Shown: positions 17,617 through 27,093, counted from the stretch's first letter. The stretch: DNA of 64,000 nucleotides from Chrysophaeum taylorii (GCA_029834535.1 JAQMWT010000443.1:62001-126000); one strand, 5' to 3'. Numbers and translations are program-made. The notes: generated from the sequence alone by a model not told the origin.

Positions 17617-18891
17617 ATGGCTTCGTCGTCTGATCCTCTGCGAAAGTGCGTCGTCGCCTCGGGATACTACGCGAAAGTGGATGAGGAAAAGGAGTGCTGC
17701 TGCGAGGTGAAGGATGAGCGCGTCGCGACAATGGCATCGTGCATCTTCAACCTGAGCAACACGATCGTTGGGTCGGGGATTTTGGGCCTGCCAAAGGCCT
17801 TCGCCGACGTCGGGTTGGGCCTCGGAACGTTTTTCATCTTCCTGTTCGGATCCCTCGCCGTGTTCGGGCTCCACTTGCTCGCCGTGTCCTCTGTGATTGC
17901 CGGCGACCCGCGCGCATCGTTCCGGTCCGTCGCCGCGCGCGCGGCCCCGAAGTTTACCGCGCTGATCGACGCCTCGGTCGCGATCAAGTGCTTCGGGGTC
18001 GCGACCTCGTACCTGATTGTGATCGGCGACACGATCCCCCGAGTTTTGAGGGGTTCGAGGCGTCTGTGGATCCTCGCGGCGACGGCGTCCGTCGCGCCCC
18101 TGTCGATGCTCGGGAAACTCGACGCCCTCAAGGTCACGTCGGCGGTCTCTCTAGGGTTCGTGCTGTGGTTGGCTTTGGTGGTCTTTGCGTACCGCTTCAA
18201 GGTCGACGAGGAGGCCGTGGGGGAGAAGCGCGTCGTGGCCGAGTTCGACCTGAACGCCGCGCGCTATTTGACCACGTTCGTATTCGCCTTTACGTGCCAC
18301 CAAAACATCTTCGCGATCGTCAACGAGATCCGAAAGCCCTCGCAGCGCCGGGTGGACGCGGTCATCCTGATCTCCGTCGGCATCGCGCTCTCTCTCTACC
18401 TGTGCGTCGCCGTCTCGGGCTACGACACGTTCGGCGACAACGTCGAGGGCGACATCTTGGACAACTACCCCGCCACTTTCGCGATTTCGCTGACGAGATT
18501 CTGCATCGCGCTCCTGGTCCTCTTCAGCTACCCGCTCCAGCTCTTCCCCTCCCGCACGTGCGCCCTCGCGCTCCTCGCCCACCTCCGGCGAAAAACACCG
18601 CAAGACGAGGACGATGCTGCGACCGCCCTCCGCTCCCGCGTGGTCGCCACCGCCGTCTTCCTTTTGGCCTCCTCGGCTATCGCGGTCTCGGTCCGCTCCC
18701 TCGACACGGTCCTCAGCGTCGTGGGGGCCACGGGCTCGACGATCGTGTCCTACATATTGCCGGGGGGGATCTACTACCGCCTCGCCCCGCCGGGCCCCAT
18801 GCGCACCCTCGCGCTCGGGGTTTTTATCTTGGGCATCTGCATCATCCCCGTCAGTCTCGTCATTATCTTTGTCCCCCCCCAAGACCTTTAA
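17617..18891 (+). CDS. Amino acid/auxin permease-family (AAAP, SLC38-like) transporter
   Basis: A 424-residue polytopic membrane protein; the ATG at 17617 gives a short cytosolic head with a CCCEV cluster. About eleven hydrophobic helices follow. The first carries the family hallmark NTIVGSGILGLPKAFADVG (AAAP: N..G.GIL.LP.A), and later helices include FAFTCHQNIFAIVNEI and GYDTFGDNVEGDILDNYP, both typical of SLC38/AVT members. Such proteins move neutral amino acids by proton or sodium symport across plasma or vacuolar membranes; the substrate cannot be told here. The gene is a single exon of normal family length. A 1.6-kb transposon-like insertion begins 13 bp after its stop codon, so its 3' UTR and polyadenylation signal may lie inside that element. 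Confidence 0.9.
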   Translation: MASSSDPLRKCVVASGYYAKVDEEKECCCEVKDERVATMASCIFNLSNTIVGSGILGLPKAFADVGLGLGTFFIFLFGSLAVFGLHLLAVSSVIAGDPRASFRSVAARAAPKFTALIDASVAIKCFGVATSYLIVIGDTIPRVLRGSRRLWILAATASVAPLSMLGKLDALKVTSAVSLGFVLWLALVVFAYRFKVDEEAVGEKRVVAEFDLNAARYLTTFVFAFTCHQNIFAIVNEIRKPSQRRVDAVILISVGIALSLYLCVAVSGYDTFGDNVEGDILDNYPATFAISLTRFCIALLVLFSYPLQLFPSRTCALALLAHLRRKTPQDEDDAATALRSRVVATAVFLLASSAIAVSVRSLDTVLSVVGATGSTIVSYILPGGIYYRLAPPGPMRTLALGVFILGICIIPVSLVIIFVPPQDL

Positions 18892-18955
18892 ATGATAATA
18901 ATAAATAGGGGTCGTCGCAATTAGAGCAACGACATTGACTTTAAATTGGTTCATT

Positions 18956-19157
18956 TTAGCTTAATTTGATCCATATTGGCTTAATTCAGAAACTTAGTTA
19001 GATGTGGCTTAAGTAGAGCAAATTATAGCCAAAGATAGAGTAATAAGGACTTAGTTACATCATTTTTTTTTACTTAGTTGGAACCACTTAGTTGGTGCAT
19101 GATACTAACCCTTGAGTTGATTCTAATTTAATTTTCTAATGCATCAAATTAAGCTAA
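18956..19157. repeat. Perfect 15-bp inverted repeat inside the left end of the MULE-like element
   Basis: TTAGCTTAATTTGAT at 18956-18970 is the exact reverse complement of ATCAAATTAAGCTAA at 19143-19157. The intervening 170 bp is AT-rich with recurring CTTAGTT words. A related palindrome lies near the right end, giving the element symmetrical subterminal structures. Confidence 0.85.
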
Positions 19158-20350
19158 ATATGTCACAGTTAAGTCGTTGTTGTCTGGGTTCCCAGCGGGG
19201 TGGCTGTGAGCACCTTGTTCGTGACTTCGATCTCGGTCTTCTTCTTGCGGTTGCCGCCTTACTGGCCCTCGATGGATGCTAGGACGGCGGCCTTGAGAAA
19301 ACTTTCAAGATGCCTGGCCGTATAGTTGGACTTGGCCTGGGTGGCCGTTGGCATGAAATCCCCAGAATCGAAGGTACGGCGGCCGTGCACGTGCCGGCGG
19401 GGCCGTCACACCCGCGTGGCACCTGGAAGACGCGTAAGAGCTCGCAGCCTTTGACCTTACAGACAGGGTCCTAGAGCTCTCGAGAAGGTGGCCGTCTTTC
19501 TCGGCTTCCTCGAGGACGTTTAACTGAAAGTCCCGCTTTGATTTGAAGCCATTCCCCACGGTCACCTCGTGGGCGATCTCCCTCATATGAGCCAATTTCC
19601 GCGGCTCGCGGCCTTCGCGGCCTTCGAAGTGTCGGTGCAGTCGCGAGACTTGCCTGTCCTCCTAACGGGCCTTTTCCTCCGGTCTTCACCCACCGCCGTC
19701 TCGAACGCTAGCTGAATATCGTCTTCGTCGCTGTCCCGAACTCCATCGTAGACCCGAGAGACTCCCGCCGTGCCTCCATGGCGCTCCCACACTCCCCGAC
19801 ATGTCAGCCTCGCGAAGAACAGGCTACGTCGACCTTCTGCAACTTCTTACTACTACAACACGTACTAGGTTTTCGCGGACAATCGTTAGGTAGGAGCGTT
19901 GGTTATTCTTCCTGACAATATGCTTTCCACAAGTACTGGTACTAGTAGTAGTAGTTACAATAAGTTGAAGTAGTATTCCTATACTACTAGTCTAGTAATG
20001 GTTTTGTTTGAAGAAAGTGCGGTGCACATGGTATCCGTCATCCAGGGTTAGTGCGCGGTGCCACTCATCGTCGCGTCCCAAGACTAAGCGAAGAACACGA
20101 CATTCTCGTAGTATCCCGCATGAATGAATCGCGAGTCCATCGAAAAAGCCTGCGCGCAGTACGGACATCTCCTGCGCGGGCGGCCTAGCGAGTTTAGTAC
20201 ATAACTTCTGTGACCGCGCCGTGCAGCTTTTGGGGCGGCACGGTTTCGCCGTGCCGCGCGGATGTGACGGGTCGGACAACACGGAAACTGGCGTACGGGT
20301 TATTTAGGTGCACGTCCCAACGCTCCAGCTTAGTTTGAACCACTTACCTG

Positions 20351-20385
20351 GGCTTAGTTTGATATCATTTGAATCAAACTAAGCC
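20351..20385. repeat. Perfect 13-bp palindrome with 9-bp spacer near the right end of the MULE-like element
   Basis: GGCTTAGTTTGAT at 20351-20363 pairs with ATCAAACTAAGCC at 20373-20385. The words resemble the inverted repeat near the left end (TTAGCTTAATTTGAT), as expected of subterminal transposase-binding or folding sites. Function is inferred only from position. Confidence 0.85.
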
Positions 20386-20554
20386 GTCGACGTTGCCCCA
20401 ACTAAGTCATGGTGAAGCTCTAATTAAATTACGGAATAGTTGGATCTAACTAATCCGCCCTTGCCCTAATTGCGATTTCCCCCCCTATTAATAATAAATA
20501 ACCCCGTGTTGTCGTCGTCGTCGTGGGTGGTGTGGTCGTCGTCAAGAAGAATTG

Positions 20555-21544
20555 ATGATGATGCACCGAGGCCTGCGACGCGTGGTGGTGCGATTTCTCG
20601 CCAAGGAAAAGAGTGCCGAGTCGCGGCTCGCCGAGGCCGTCGCGCGGCTCGAGGCGCACTCGCAGGAGTGGACGCTCCTCAAGGTGCGCGAGATGCTCGA
20701 GCGGAAGAAGCGATCCGAGGAGGAGGAGGGCGCGGCCGTCGAACCTCTCGAGCACGCGTGGTGGCGGCTCGAGCGGCGGATGCGGCGGTCGCCGAGGCTC
20801 GGGGCTTGGGTGACGTCATTCGCGGCGGGGTGGCTCGCGCGATTCGCGGGCATCGTCTCCGACGGACGATTCGAAGAGGGCGCGACGGCGGCGTTCGAGG
20901 CTTTGCACGACGCCGTCGCCGAGGGCGACGAGGAGGCGCTCGCGCGGTTCTGCGACGCTCCCCTTGCCTCAAGTCTCGGGGTCGCGCTCCGCGAGGCGCG
21001 GGATGCGGGCTTGCGCGTCGAGCACGGCTGTAGGGTTCTCGGGAGACCGCGCATCGCCTGGTGGCGCGTCTTCGTCGGCCTCGAGCGAAGCAGCGCGACC
21101 TGGGAGACCCGCGACGGCGCGCCCTCGGTCGTCGACGACTGGTGTGCCCTCGACGCGCGCGCGGGGGTCGGTTTGGCTTTGGTTCTGCCGCGAGACGAGT
21201 TTGGCGACGTCGAGACCGCCGTCAAGACTAATTCCGTCAACGCCGTCTACAACTGCGTCTCGCAGGCGATGGACGATCACACCGTCTCCTTGCAGGCGGC
21301 GGTCGACTTTCCCAGCGTCCGCGAGGCCCTCGTCGCCTGGACCGGCGACGGCTCCAAGGCGGGTGACTACTGGTCGGGATCCACCGCCGGCTACGTCGTC
21401 ACCCACCGCCAGCTCATCTTCGAGACACCCGCCTATCGCAAGGGTACGGCCGTCGACGAGCCGGAATGGCGCCTCGTCGACGTCGATGGTCTCATGGACG
21501 GCGGCGCGCCCTACTGGCGCCATGCCATCGTTCCTTCCACCTAG
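20555..21544 (+). CDS. Unrecognised 329-residue protein
   Basis: The frame opens with a TTG at 20552 and three ATGs at 20555, 20558 and 20561; the first ATG is used. The N-terminus (HRGLRRVVVRFLAKEKS) is basic and could be a mitochondrial presequence. A long charged helical or coiled-coil region rich in Ala, Glu and Arg follows (to about residue 110). The C-terminal half is globular, with segments AHSQEWTLLKVREML, FEEGATAAFEALHDAV and EEALARFCDAPLASSL. These weakly recall the Tim44-like fold of mitochondrial membrane-ribosome adaptors, but I cannot confirm this. Codon use matches other genes here and the frame is long and clean, so it is very likely real. It starts 58 bp beyond the MULE-like element, whose insertion may have displaced its upstream region. 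Confidence 0.7.
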   Translation: MMMHRGLRRVVVRFLAKEKSAESRLAEAVARLEAHSQEWTLLKVREMLERKKRSEEEEGAAVEPLEHAWWRLERRMRRSPRLGAWVTSFAAGWLARFAGIVSDGRFEEGATAAFEALHDAVAEGDEEALARFCDAPLASSLGVALREARDAGLRVEHGCRVLGRPRIAWWRVFVGLERSSATWETRDGAPSVVDDWCALDARAGVGLALVLPRDEFGDVETAVKTNSVNAVYNCVSQAMDDHTVSLQAAVDFPSVREALVAWTGDGSKAGDYWSGSTAGYVVTHRQLIFETPAYRKGTAVDEPEWRLVDVDGLMDGGAPYWRHAIVPST

Positions 21545-22148
21545 CTGCTTCTTCTTTCCATCCAGATATCTATCTCTCTATCTCCCTATCGCCTCTCTAT
21601 CTCTCTATCTGGCCCCCCTTCTTTTTCTCTCTCTTCTGGGCCGCGGGGCCGACGTCTGGTCCCACCTCTCCGACGACTCCTCGAGTGTCCCGAACTTGCC
21701 GACGACTTACTTCGCTATGTGTCTCCTTCCCGACGTGGACCCCATTCTTCGTTCTACTCTACGACGACGACCTCGGGGCCTTCGAATCAGATTCTCCCCA
21801 AGCAAGAGCGCTTTGCTGCTGTACCCCCGCACCTTCTTCTACCCTTACTTTTACAAATAGAAATTTTCGTATCATCTTTTTCTGACGACGACGGCTTTCA
21901 AACAATATTTTATAACGGTCGTGGTGTTCTCACATAAACGGATCAAAAAGCTTTGCCACACCATTCTCCGGTAAATACCACGACTCCCAAAATTGCCACT
22001 TAATGACAGACGTCACATACCGAGGTTTTCTAGATCCCAGAGAAAAATTAATCTGCTGTGGCAGAAGCGGAATCGTAAACGTACTCGCTGCATAAGCTAG
22101 TGAAATTTTACGACCAGGCGACAAAAAAGGGAGCAGACCGACAGGGAG
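21545..22148. other. Intergenic region with CTAT/CTCT microsatellite
   Basis: The 3' flank of the previous gene carries an impure TATCTCTCTATC repeat (about 21566-21612). A frame continues open through the repeat but is low-complexity and not protein-like. The remainder is AT-richer and is presumably the promoter of the repeat-precursor gene. No other feature seen. Confidence 0.5.
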
Positions 22149-22880
22149 ATGAGGTCGGCGCTCGGGTTCGTGTTGTGTGTCGCCATCGCGAGCGCGCGGC
22201 TCCGAGCGCAGAACGACGTGGGAGGGTCCCTCATCGCCGAGGAAGCCCCCGAAAAAATCGAGAGCGCGGCCCCCGCGACCGTTGAGGAGGAGGGGGCCCG
22301 CGTAGCGCGCATGTATCAGGCCGAGTTTGAGGCGGCCGACAACGTCGACACCGATCAGCACCGCCTCCTCTTTAGCTTCGACAACGAGAAGCGTCGCCTC
22401 TTCTCCTTCGACAACGAGCAGCGTCGCCTCTTCTCTTTCGACAACGAGCAGCGTCGCCTCTTCTCTTTCGACAACGAGCAGCGTCGCCAGCTCTTTTCCT
22501 TTGACAACGAGGGCGAGCGCCGGAAGTTATTTTCTTTCGACAACGAGCGCCGGAAGTTATTTTCTTTCGACAACGAGCGCCGGAAGTTATTTTCTTTCGA
22601 CAACGAGCGCCGACAGCTTTTTTCGTTCGACAACGAACGCCGACAGCTGTACTCCTTCGACAACGAGCGCCGGAAGCTATTTTCCTTCGACAACGAGCAG
22701 CGTCGCCAGCTCTTTTCCTTCGACAACGAGCAGCGTCGCCAACTATTTTCTTTCGACAACGAGCGTCGCCAGCTGTTTTCCTTCGACAACGAGCGCAGAC
22801 AGCTCTTCTCCTTCGACAACGAGCGCCGCCTCTCCGAAGAGGAGGATGTCGCTGTCGCCGAGCTCAAGTACGAGGCCTAA
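22149..22880 (+). CDS. Secreted tandem-repeat precursor: fifteen LFSFDNE units separated by dibasic sites (243 aa)
   Basis: The ATG at 22149 opens a classical signal peptide (MRSALGFVLCVAIASA, residues 1-16). An acidic spacer of about 55 residues follows. From residue 73 to 225 come fifteen copies of a 10-12 residue unit with core LFSFDNE (once LYSFDNE), each flanked by Arg-Arg, Lys-Arg-Arg or Glu-Arg-Arg and often followed by Gln or Lys. The protein ends in an 18-residue acidic tail (SEEEDVAVAELKYEA). The layout of signal peptide, acidic propiece and many near-identical short peptides between dibasic sites is that of polyprotein hormone or mating-factor precursors cut by Kex2/furin-like proteases. 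Cleavage and trimming would give LFSFDNEQ, KLFSFDNE or QLFSFDNE, the last able to form an N-terminal pyroglutamate (inference). Alternatives are a cell-wall or adhesive repeat protein. No homologue is known to me. Confidence 0.85.
   Translation: MRSALGFVLCVAIASARLRAQNDVGGSLIAEEAPEKIESAAPATVEEEGARVARMYQAEFEAADNVDTDQHRLLFSFDNEKRRLFSFDNEQRRLFSFDNEQRRLFSFDNEQRRQLFSFDNEGERRKLFSFDNERRKLFSFDNERRKLFSFDNERRQLFSFDNERRQLYSFDNERRKLFSFDNEQRRQLFSFDNEQRRQLFSFDNERRQLFSFDNERRQLFSFDNERRLSEEEDVAVAELKYEA
22365..22823 (+). repeat. Coding minisatellite of the LFSFDNE precursor (30-36 bp units)
   Basis: Fifteen in-frame units share TTCGACAACGAG. They fall into subgroups, with CAGCGTCGCCTC linkers at the 5' end, CGCCGGAAGTTATTTTCT linkers in the middle and CGTCGCCAGCTCTTTTCC-type linkers at the 3' end, suggesting several local duplications. 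Differences are mostly silent, pointing to selection or recent homogenisation of the peptide. Confidence 0.95.
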
Positions 22881-24416
22881 GTTTCTCTACAAGTTCGAGC
22901 CACGCTCGCGCGTCGCTCGCCGACCGACCAACCGGCGTTTGAGGTGCCACCCGCCTAAAATCACGGTTTAACCACGTCTCCCTTCATCTTTCGCCAAGCA
23001 TTCATTTCTGAAGTATTTTCACCGCGCCCTATTGATCACGTTACTTGCGCGCCCTGCTCACAACAAATCGCTATCGTCGTCCACGACGTTGCCCCCCCCC
23101 TTCTCATCGTTTCCACCCAGCTTATAAAACCTAGAACACCATCATATCCTTAAAATCATCATTAGGGGCGCGCACCACCACCATAAACACCACCTGTAGA
23201 GCCGTTTGCTTGTGACTCCTTAATCCTGTCGATGTTGTCGTCCAAGCAGCCAACCACGTGCTTGAAGCACGGTCCTTCGATTCTGTGTCGAAAAAAAAAC
23301 AGAGTCTCATCTTTCTTCTGTGGCTGGGATATCTTTGTTGTTTTAGAAAACCGGAATCGTTGAAGCCTCATAGAGGCGAAGAATTCGAGAAACGGCCCTT
23401 CGAAGATAGGTAATTCGCGCCTCGTTCTACAGTCTGTTACCGTTGGTGCGGCCGATTCTTCAAGCAGATGGCAAACGCCGGAGCCCACGCCCGCGCAAGC
23501 GGTCTGGCGAAGCGCCGCTTACCGTTCGCGCGGAGAGTCTCGTCCGCGTTGTTTCTCGTGTGCGTGTCGAAGATGATCGGGACGGCCGGAGTCGAAGCAG
23601 CGCTGTGTTGCTACCTCGACCGAGCCCCCAGGAGCAGGAAGCAGGAAGCGGCGCTCGCGACGCGTTGACTCTGTCTTCTCTGACGACCTGGTTGTGTGCG
23701 TCGTCCGCTTCGTTTCAGCCTCAGGCCGCTGCGCGCCGCGTCTGAGCTGACCGCATGCTGGCTACAGAAAGTCGTCGAACAGTGCGCGCCTGGTCTGCCA
23801 TCTCCCAAGGAGACAGACAACAAGATGGCACGTGGGTGTCTCGCCCGTTTTCGTGTCGCGGACACACAACTTGGTTGTGAATACTTCCTGCGGCGGTCAA
23901 CCCTGCGAAGAAGTCTGGGCGACGAGGAGACCAGAGTCGAGGTTCCCATCGAACGACACCCTTGTAGTATATGAGGTCCATCGCAGACACCGCAGTTGAA
24001 CTCCCTCCACGCTCCGGCCCAGGACGATGCGTCTCTACGCGGCCTGTTTTTTGTTTCGCCCACTGTTGTGACAGAGGCGGAGGTGAAGGTAAGGGCGGTC
24101 GTCGGGCGGTCGGCGCCTAAATCAAGGTCAGTCAACGACGACGACGACGACGACGGTCGTTGCCTGGAGATTCTCGGCGCGATAAGGAGGAAGGTGTGGT
24201 ACTTGGTGATGTCTGTCACCCGCGGTGTGGACGACGTAGAGCTCATGCTCTCGCCCGGGGAGATGGTGGGACGGTAGGGGTGAGCTGGCACGGCGAAAAA
24301 AAAAAGCCGCGCCCGCGGCGGCGGCGGCGCCGGTTGTTTTCTTTATTATCATACTGTTATAATAATAATAATAATAATAATACGACAAGAAACAAGAGGC
24401 CAAAAAAAAGTGCACG
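22881..24416. other. 1.5-kb region without a supported gene
   Basis: Short overlapping frames exist on both strands (for example 23611-24291 minus and 23468-23668 plus) but none shows a family motif or a consistent coding signal. A (GAC)n run lies at about 24135-24154 and a (TAA)n microsatellite at 24360-24382, just downstream of the FKBP gene's stop. Some decayed transposon sequence may be present but cannot be identified by eye. Confidence 0.5.
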
Positions 24417-26939
24417 TTAGCGCTTGGTCGGTCTGTCCGAATGGTCGGGGGCCACGGGCTTCGGCGGCACGGGGGCTCGGAGATCGGGGGGCTTGGAGAA
24501 CTCGAGGTCGGCGAGCCACTCCTGGTCGAGCTTCTCCTGTTCGGTGAGGGGCTTGGGCGCGGGTTCGTCGGGGCCACCGGATCGGTCGCGGGGTCGGCGG
24601 CGGACGACAGCGGAACCGGAGGCACCGGAGCCGAAGCCGCCTCCGGAAACCCCAAAGGCGGTGGTTCCATTGCGCGGGTGTTTCGAGGGTTCTCGCTCGA
24701 GTTTGTCGATGTTGGCGAGGGCGCGGCGGGCTTCGACGCAGTTTTTGTCGACGGCGAGACAGCGGTCGAAGCAGGCGCGGGCGTTCGCGAGGTCCTCGAG
24801 GGAAACGTGAGCGAGGCCCGAGCGGTAGAGGGCCTTGATGTCGTCGGGCCTCGCCTGGAGGACGGAAGCGCAGTCGTCGAGGCATCTCTGAAAGTCGCAT
24901 CGTTTGAGGTCGCAGGCGGCGCGGTTGAGGAAGAGCGCGAGCTTGAGGTCGGCGAGTCGAGCCTCGTCGCGGCGAATTTTTTTTTTTCGACGGTCGTCAT
25001 CGGTTTCTTTGGGCTCGCGGAACTGGGGGGGAAGGGTTTCGGGGTCGATGAAGTCAGTCGCCGAGGTCCGACGCGGGGGTTGGCGCGACACGAGGGCGAG
25101 GGTCCGCGCGACGTCCGCGCCGGCCGCGACGGCCGCGAGGGCGTCCGAGTAGCGTCTGGCAGCGCGCGAAAACGCCTTCACCTTGAAGTGGCTGTTGCCG
25201 AGGGCCTTGAGTCGCAGCGCGTCGTCGAGGGGCCCCTGGGCGTCGTCGGCGAAGGTGGTGGTCGCGTCTTCGCGGCGGGACCCCAGGAGGGCGCGTCGGG
25301 TCGTCGAAGCGAAAAGCGGCTCGAAATCGACGAGCTCGAGGCGTGCGACGAGGGGCTTCGAGAAGACCGAGGCGGGGAGGCTCGAATAGGCTGCTGTGGC
25401 GTAGTGGAAGGCGAGGATGTCGCGGGGGCGCGCGTGGGCCGGGGGATCGGCCGAGGGCGGCGTGCGGACGAAGGCCAAGTCCGACGAGATCGCGACGTCG
25501 GCGATCTCGCCGCGCGCCATCGTCTTGACGGCATACTCGATGCCCGCGCAGAGCGGCACGCGGAGGACACCGCCCGCGATTGCCGCGTCGGGATCGTCGT
25601 CGAGGGTCCAGGACGCGCTCATCGAAGAAGACGACGACGACGACGACGACGAAACTTCCGCCGCGGCGCCGCCGTAGGCGCACGCGACCGCGCCGTCGTC
25701 GGCCTTGACGACGCCGCGGACGACGACGACGTCGCAATCGCGCGGGCGTATCCCCTCGCCGCGGCGTACGACCTTTTTCGTCACCGCGCCGAAGCGGTCG
25801 GGTACGCAGTCCTCGGTCTCGGTCCACTCCTCGGTGCGGAGGGTCACCAGAACGGCGCGGTCGAGGCCGAGGTAGGCTTGGGCCGCGCGCGGCGAGAGGT
25901 AAGCGATGCTCTCCTCGCCGAGCTTCGAGGCCTCGACCAAAAGGCGCTCGACGTAGTCGTCGTCGCGGCGCTTCGAGGGTGCGGTCTCGCAGACCGATTT
26001 CCGGCGCTCCTCGGGGGCTACGACCCGCGCGGACGCGAGCGCCTCCAAGTCGAGTCCGAGCGCCGAGACCGACGTCTCGGCGCTCGGTCCGTCGTCTCTT
26101 AACCGGCGGTCCAGGTCGTCGTTCGCGAACGGTGACTCGCCCTCCCCCAGATCCTCCTCGCGCGGCCAGACCCACTCCGGGGGCTGCGGGGCGTAGACCG
26201 TGCGCCGGTAGACGACGTCGCAGCGCGGCGTCGCCGGAAACCCAAAACCTTCTCTCGTCACGCGCCGCAGCACGTGGCCCGGCCCCAGTCCACCCGAGAT
26301 GTCTTGCGCGCCGCCCTCGACCGCGCGCACGGCCTTGAGCTCGAGGCGCACCTGGACGCCGTCCTCCACAGCGACTCCAGGAAACGCCCGACCCATCATC
26401 ATCGCCCGTCGGCGATCCGCGTCGAAGCGGTCGTCGCCAAACGCGAGCGAGGCCGCCGCCTCGAACTCGGCCGTCTCGCCCTCGCCGAGGCTCGCCGCTG
26501 CCGCGGAGAGCACCTGCGGCACCGCGAGGGCGCCCACGACGAACCGCACCGGCCCGGCCGCGACCTCGACCCCCCCCGTCGCGAGCGACGCGACGCACGA
26601 CACCTCGTCGCCGTACCTCGGTTTACGACGACCGCCGGGACCCCTCGCGACGGCCCGTACGCTCTTCTTCCGCAGCCGACCGTCCCCGAGCACGTCCACG
26701 TGCGTCGCCGCGGTCCGCGCCGCGCGCTGGCTGGCGAGCTCGGGGGGTATCTCGTCCGCGGCCGCACCCTGCTTGGCCAGCTTATCGAAGTACTCGGGGT
26801 CCGCCATGCACTTGGCCATCGTCTCGTCGAACTCTCTCCGGAGCTTCTCGGCCTCCTCCTTGGCCACCTCGGGGTCCCACCACTCGGAGATGTCGCTGCG
26901 CCGCCCGAATTTGGGCATCGACCGAGACGACGCCTTCAT
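24417..26939 (-). CDS. FKBP-type peptidyl-prolyl isomerase-like protein with TPR domain (ROF1/FKBP62-like)
   Basis: The frame is open further upstream, but the ATG at 26939 (MKASSRSMPKFGRRSDIS) is chosen because the extra 149 codons overlap the divergent neighbour and are low-complexity. The 840-residue product starts with an Asp/Glu/Lys helical region (EWWDPEVAKEEAEKLRREFD) and continues with two or three diverged FKBP domains. Landmarks are the linker VVRRGEGIRPRDCDVVVVRG, which matches the GEG.ERP.EGD..TV.Y segment of plant FKBP62, and IEYAVKTMARGEIADVAIS, which matches the G...A...M..GE...V.I strand. TPR repeats lie at about residues 573-753 (ALGNSHFKVKAF, FLNRAACDLKRCDFQRCL, AHVSLEDLANARACFDRCL), the usual Hsp90-binding module. 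Catalytic aromatic residues of FKBPs look poorly kept, so it may be a co-chaperone rather than an enzyme. Confidence 0.85.
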   Translation of the reverse strand: MKASSRSMPKFGRRSDISEWWDPEVAKEEAEKLRREFDETMAKCMADPEYFDKLAKQGAAADEIPPELASQRAARTAATHVDVLGDGRLRKKSVRAVARGPGGRRKPRYGDEVSCVASLATGGVEVAAGPVRFVVGALAVPQVLSAAAASLGEGETAEFEAAASLAFGDDRFDADRRRAMMMGRAFPGVAVEDGVQVRLELKAVRAVEGGAQDISGGLGPGHVLRRVTREGFGFPATPRCDVVYRRTVYAPQPPEWVWPREEDLGEGESPFANDDLDRRLRDDGPSAETSVSALGLDLEALASARVVAPEERRKSVCETAPSKRRDDDYVERLLVEASKLGEESIAYLSPRAAQAYLGLDRAVLVTLRTEEWTETEDCVPDRFGAVTKKVVRRGEGIRPRDCDVVVVRGVVKADDGAVACAYGGAAAEVSSSSSSSSSSMSASWTLDDDPDAAIAGGVLRVPLCAGIEYAVKTMARGEIADVAISSDLAFVRTPPSADPPAHARPRDILAFHYATAAYSSLPASVFSKPLVARLELVDFEPLFASTTRRALLGSRREDATTTFADDAQGPLDDALRLKALGNSHFKVKAFSRAARRYSDALAAVAAGADVARTLALVSRQPPRRTSATDFIDPETLPPQFREPKETDDDRRKKKIRRDEARLADLKLALFLNRAACDLKRCDFQRCLDDCASVLQARPDDIKALYRSGLAHVSLEDLANARACFDRCLAVDKNCVEARRALANIDKLEREPSKHPRNGTTAFGVSGGGFGSGASGSAVVRRRPRDRSGGPDEPAPKPLTEQEKLDQEWLADLEFSKPPDLRAPVPPKPVAPDHSDRPTKR

Positions 26940-27093
26940 CGACGACCACCAAGTAGTAGTCGGGGTAAGCTTTTGATATGCTGTTTCTTCAACGGTGCGC
27001 GAGCATTCGTTGTCGTGTACTGTAAAAATTGGGACAAAATTGGGACATACGGACATAAGACGCCGGTTTTTGAGCCGGTTGAGCATAATATTC
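26940..27093. promoter_or_regulatory. Putative bidirectional promoter (154 bp)
   Basis: The start codons of the FKBP-TPR gene (minus) and the small acidic protein gene (plus) are separated by only this stretch, so both promoters must lie here or inside the genes. The interval is clearly more AT-rich than its surroundings. No TATA box is certain. Confidence 0.5.

Larger units (their letters stand above)
18905..20488. mobile_element. Mutator-like (MULE) transposon candidate, 1.58 kb, with inverted ends and 9-bp target duplication
   Basis: The left end begins ATAGGGG and continues to CGCAATTAGAGCAA (to 18929). The right end, read in reverse from 20488, begins ATAGGGG and continues to CGCAATTAGGGCAA, differing by about three inserted bases and one or two substitutions. 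Immediately outside, TAATAATAA occurs at 18896-18904 and again at 20489-20497. Nine bases is the classical Mutator target duplication. Each end also has internal inverted repeats (18956-18970 with 19143-19157; 20351-20363 with 20373-20385). Inside, the minus strand at about 19260-19700 encodes disrupted segments such as VGNGFKSKRDFQLNVLEEAE that loosely resemble the N-terminal zinc-binding region of MULE transposases. The coding capacity is broken. The flanks are AT-rich, so the duplication alone is weak evidence. Confidence 0.6.

Noticed and set aside
22355-22867. Antisense repeat protein (RRSLSKENS units)
   Set aside because: It is the reverse of the LFSFDNE array, with no signal peptide or promoter-side support; the sense frame has a proper leader.
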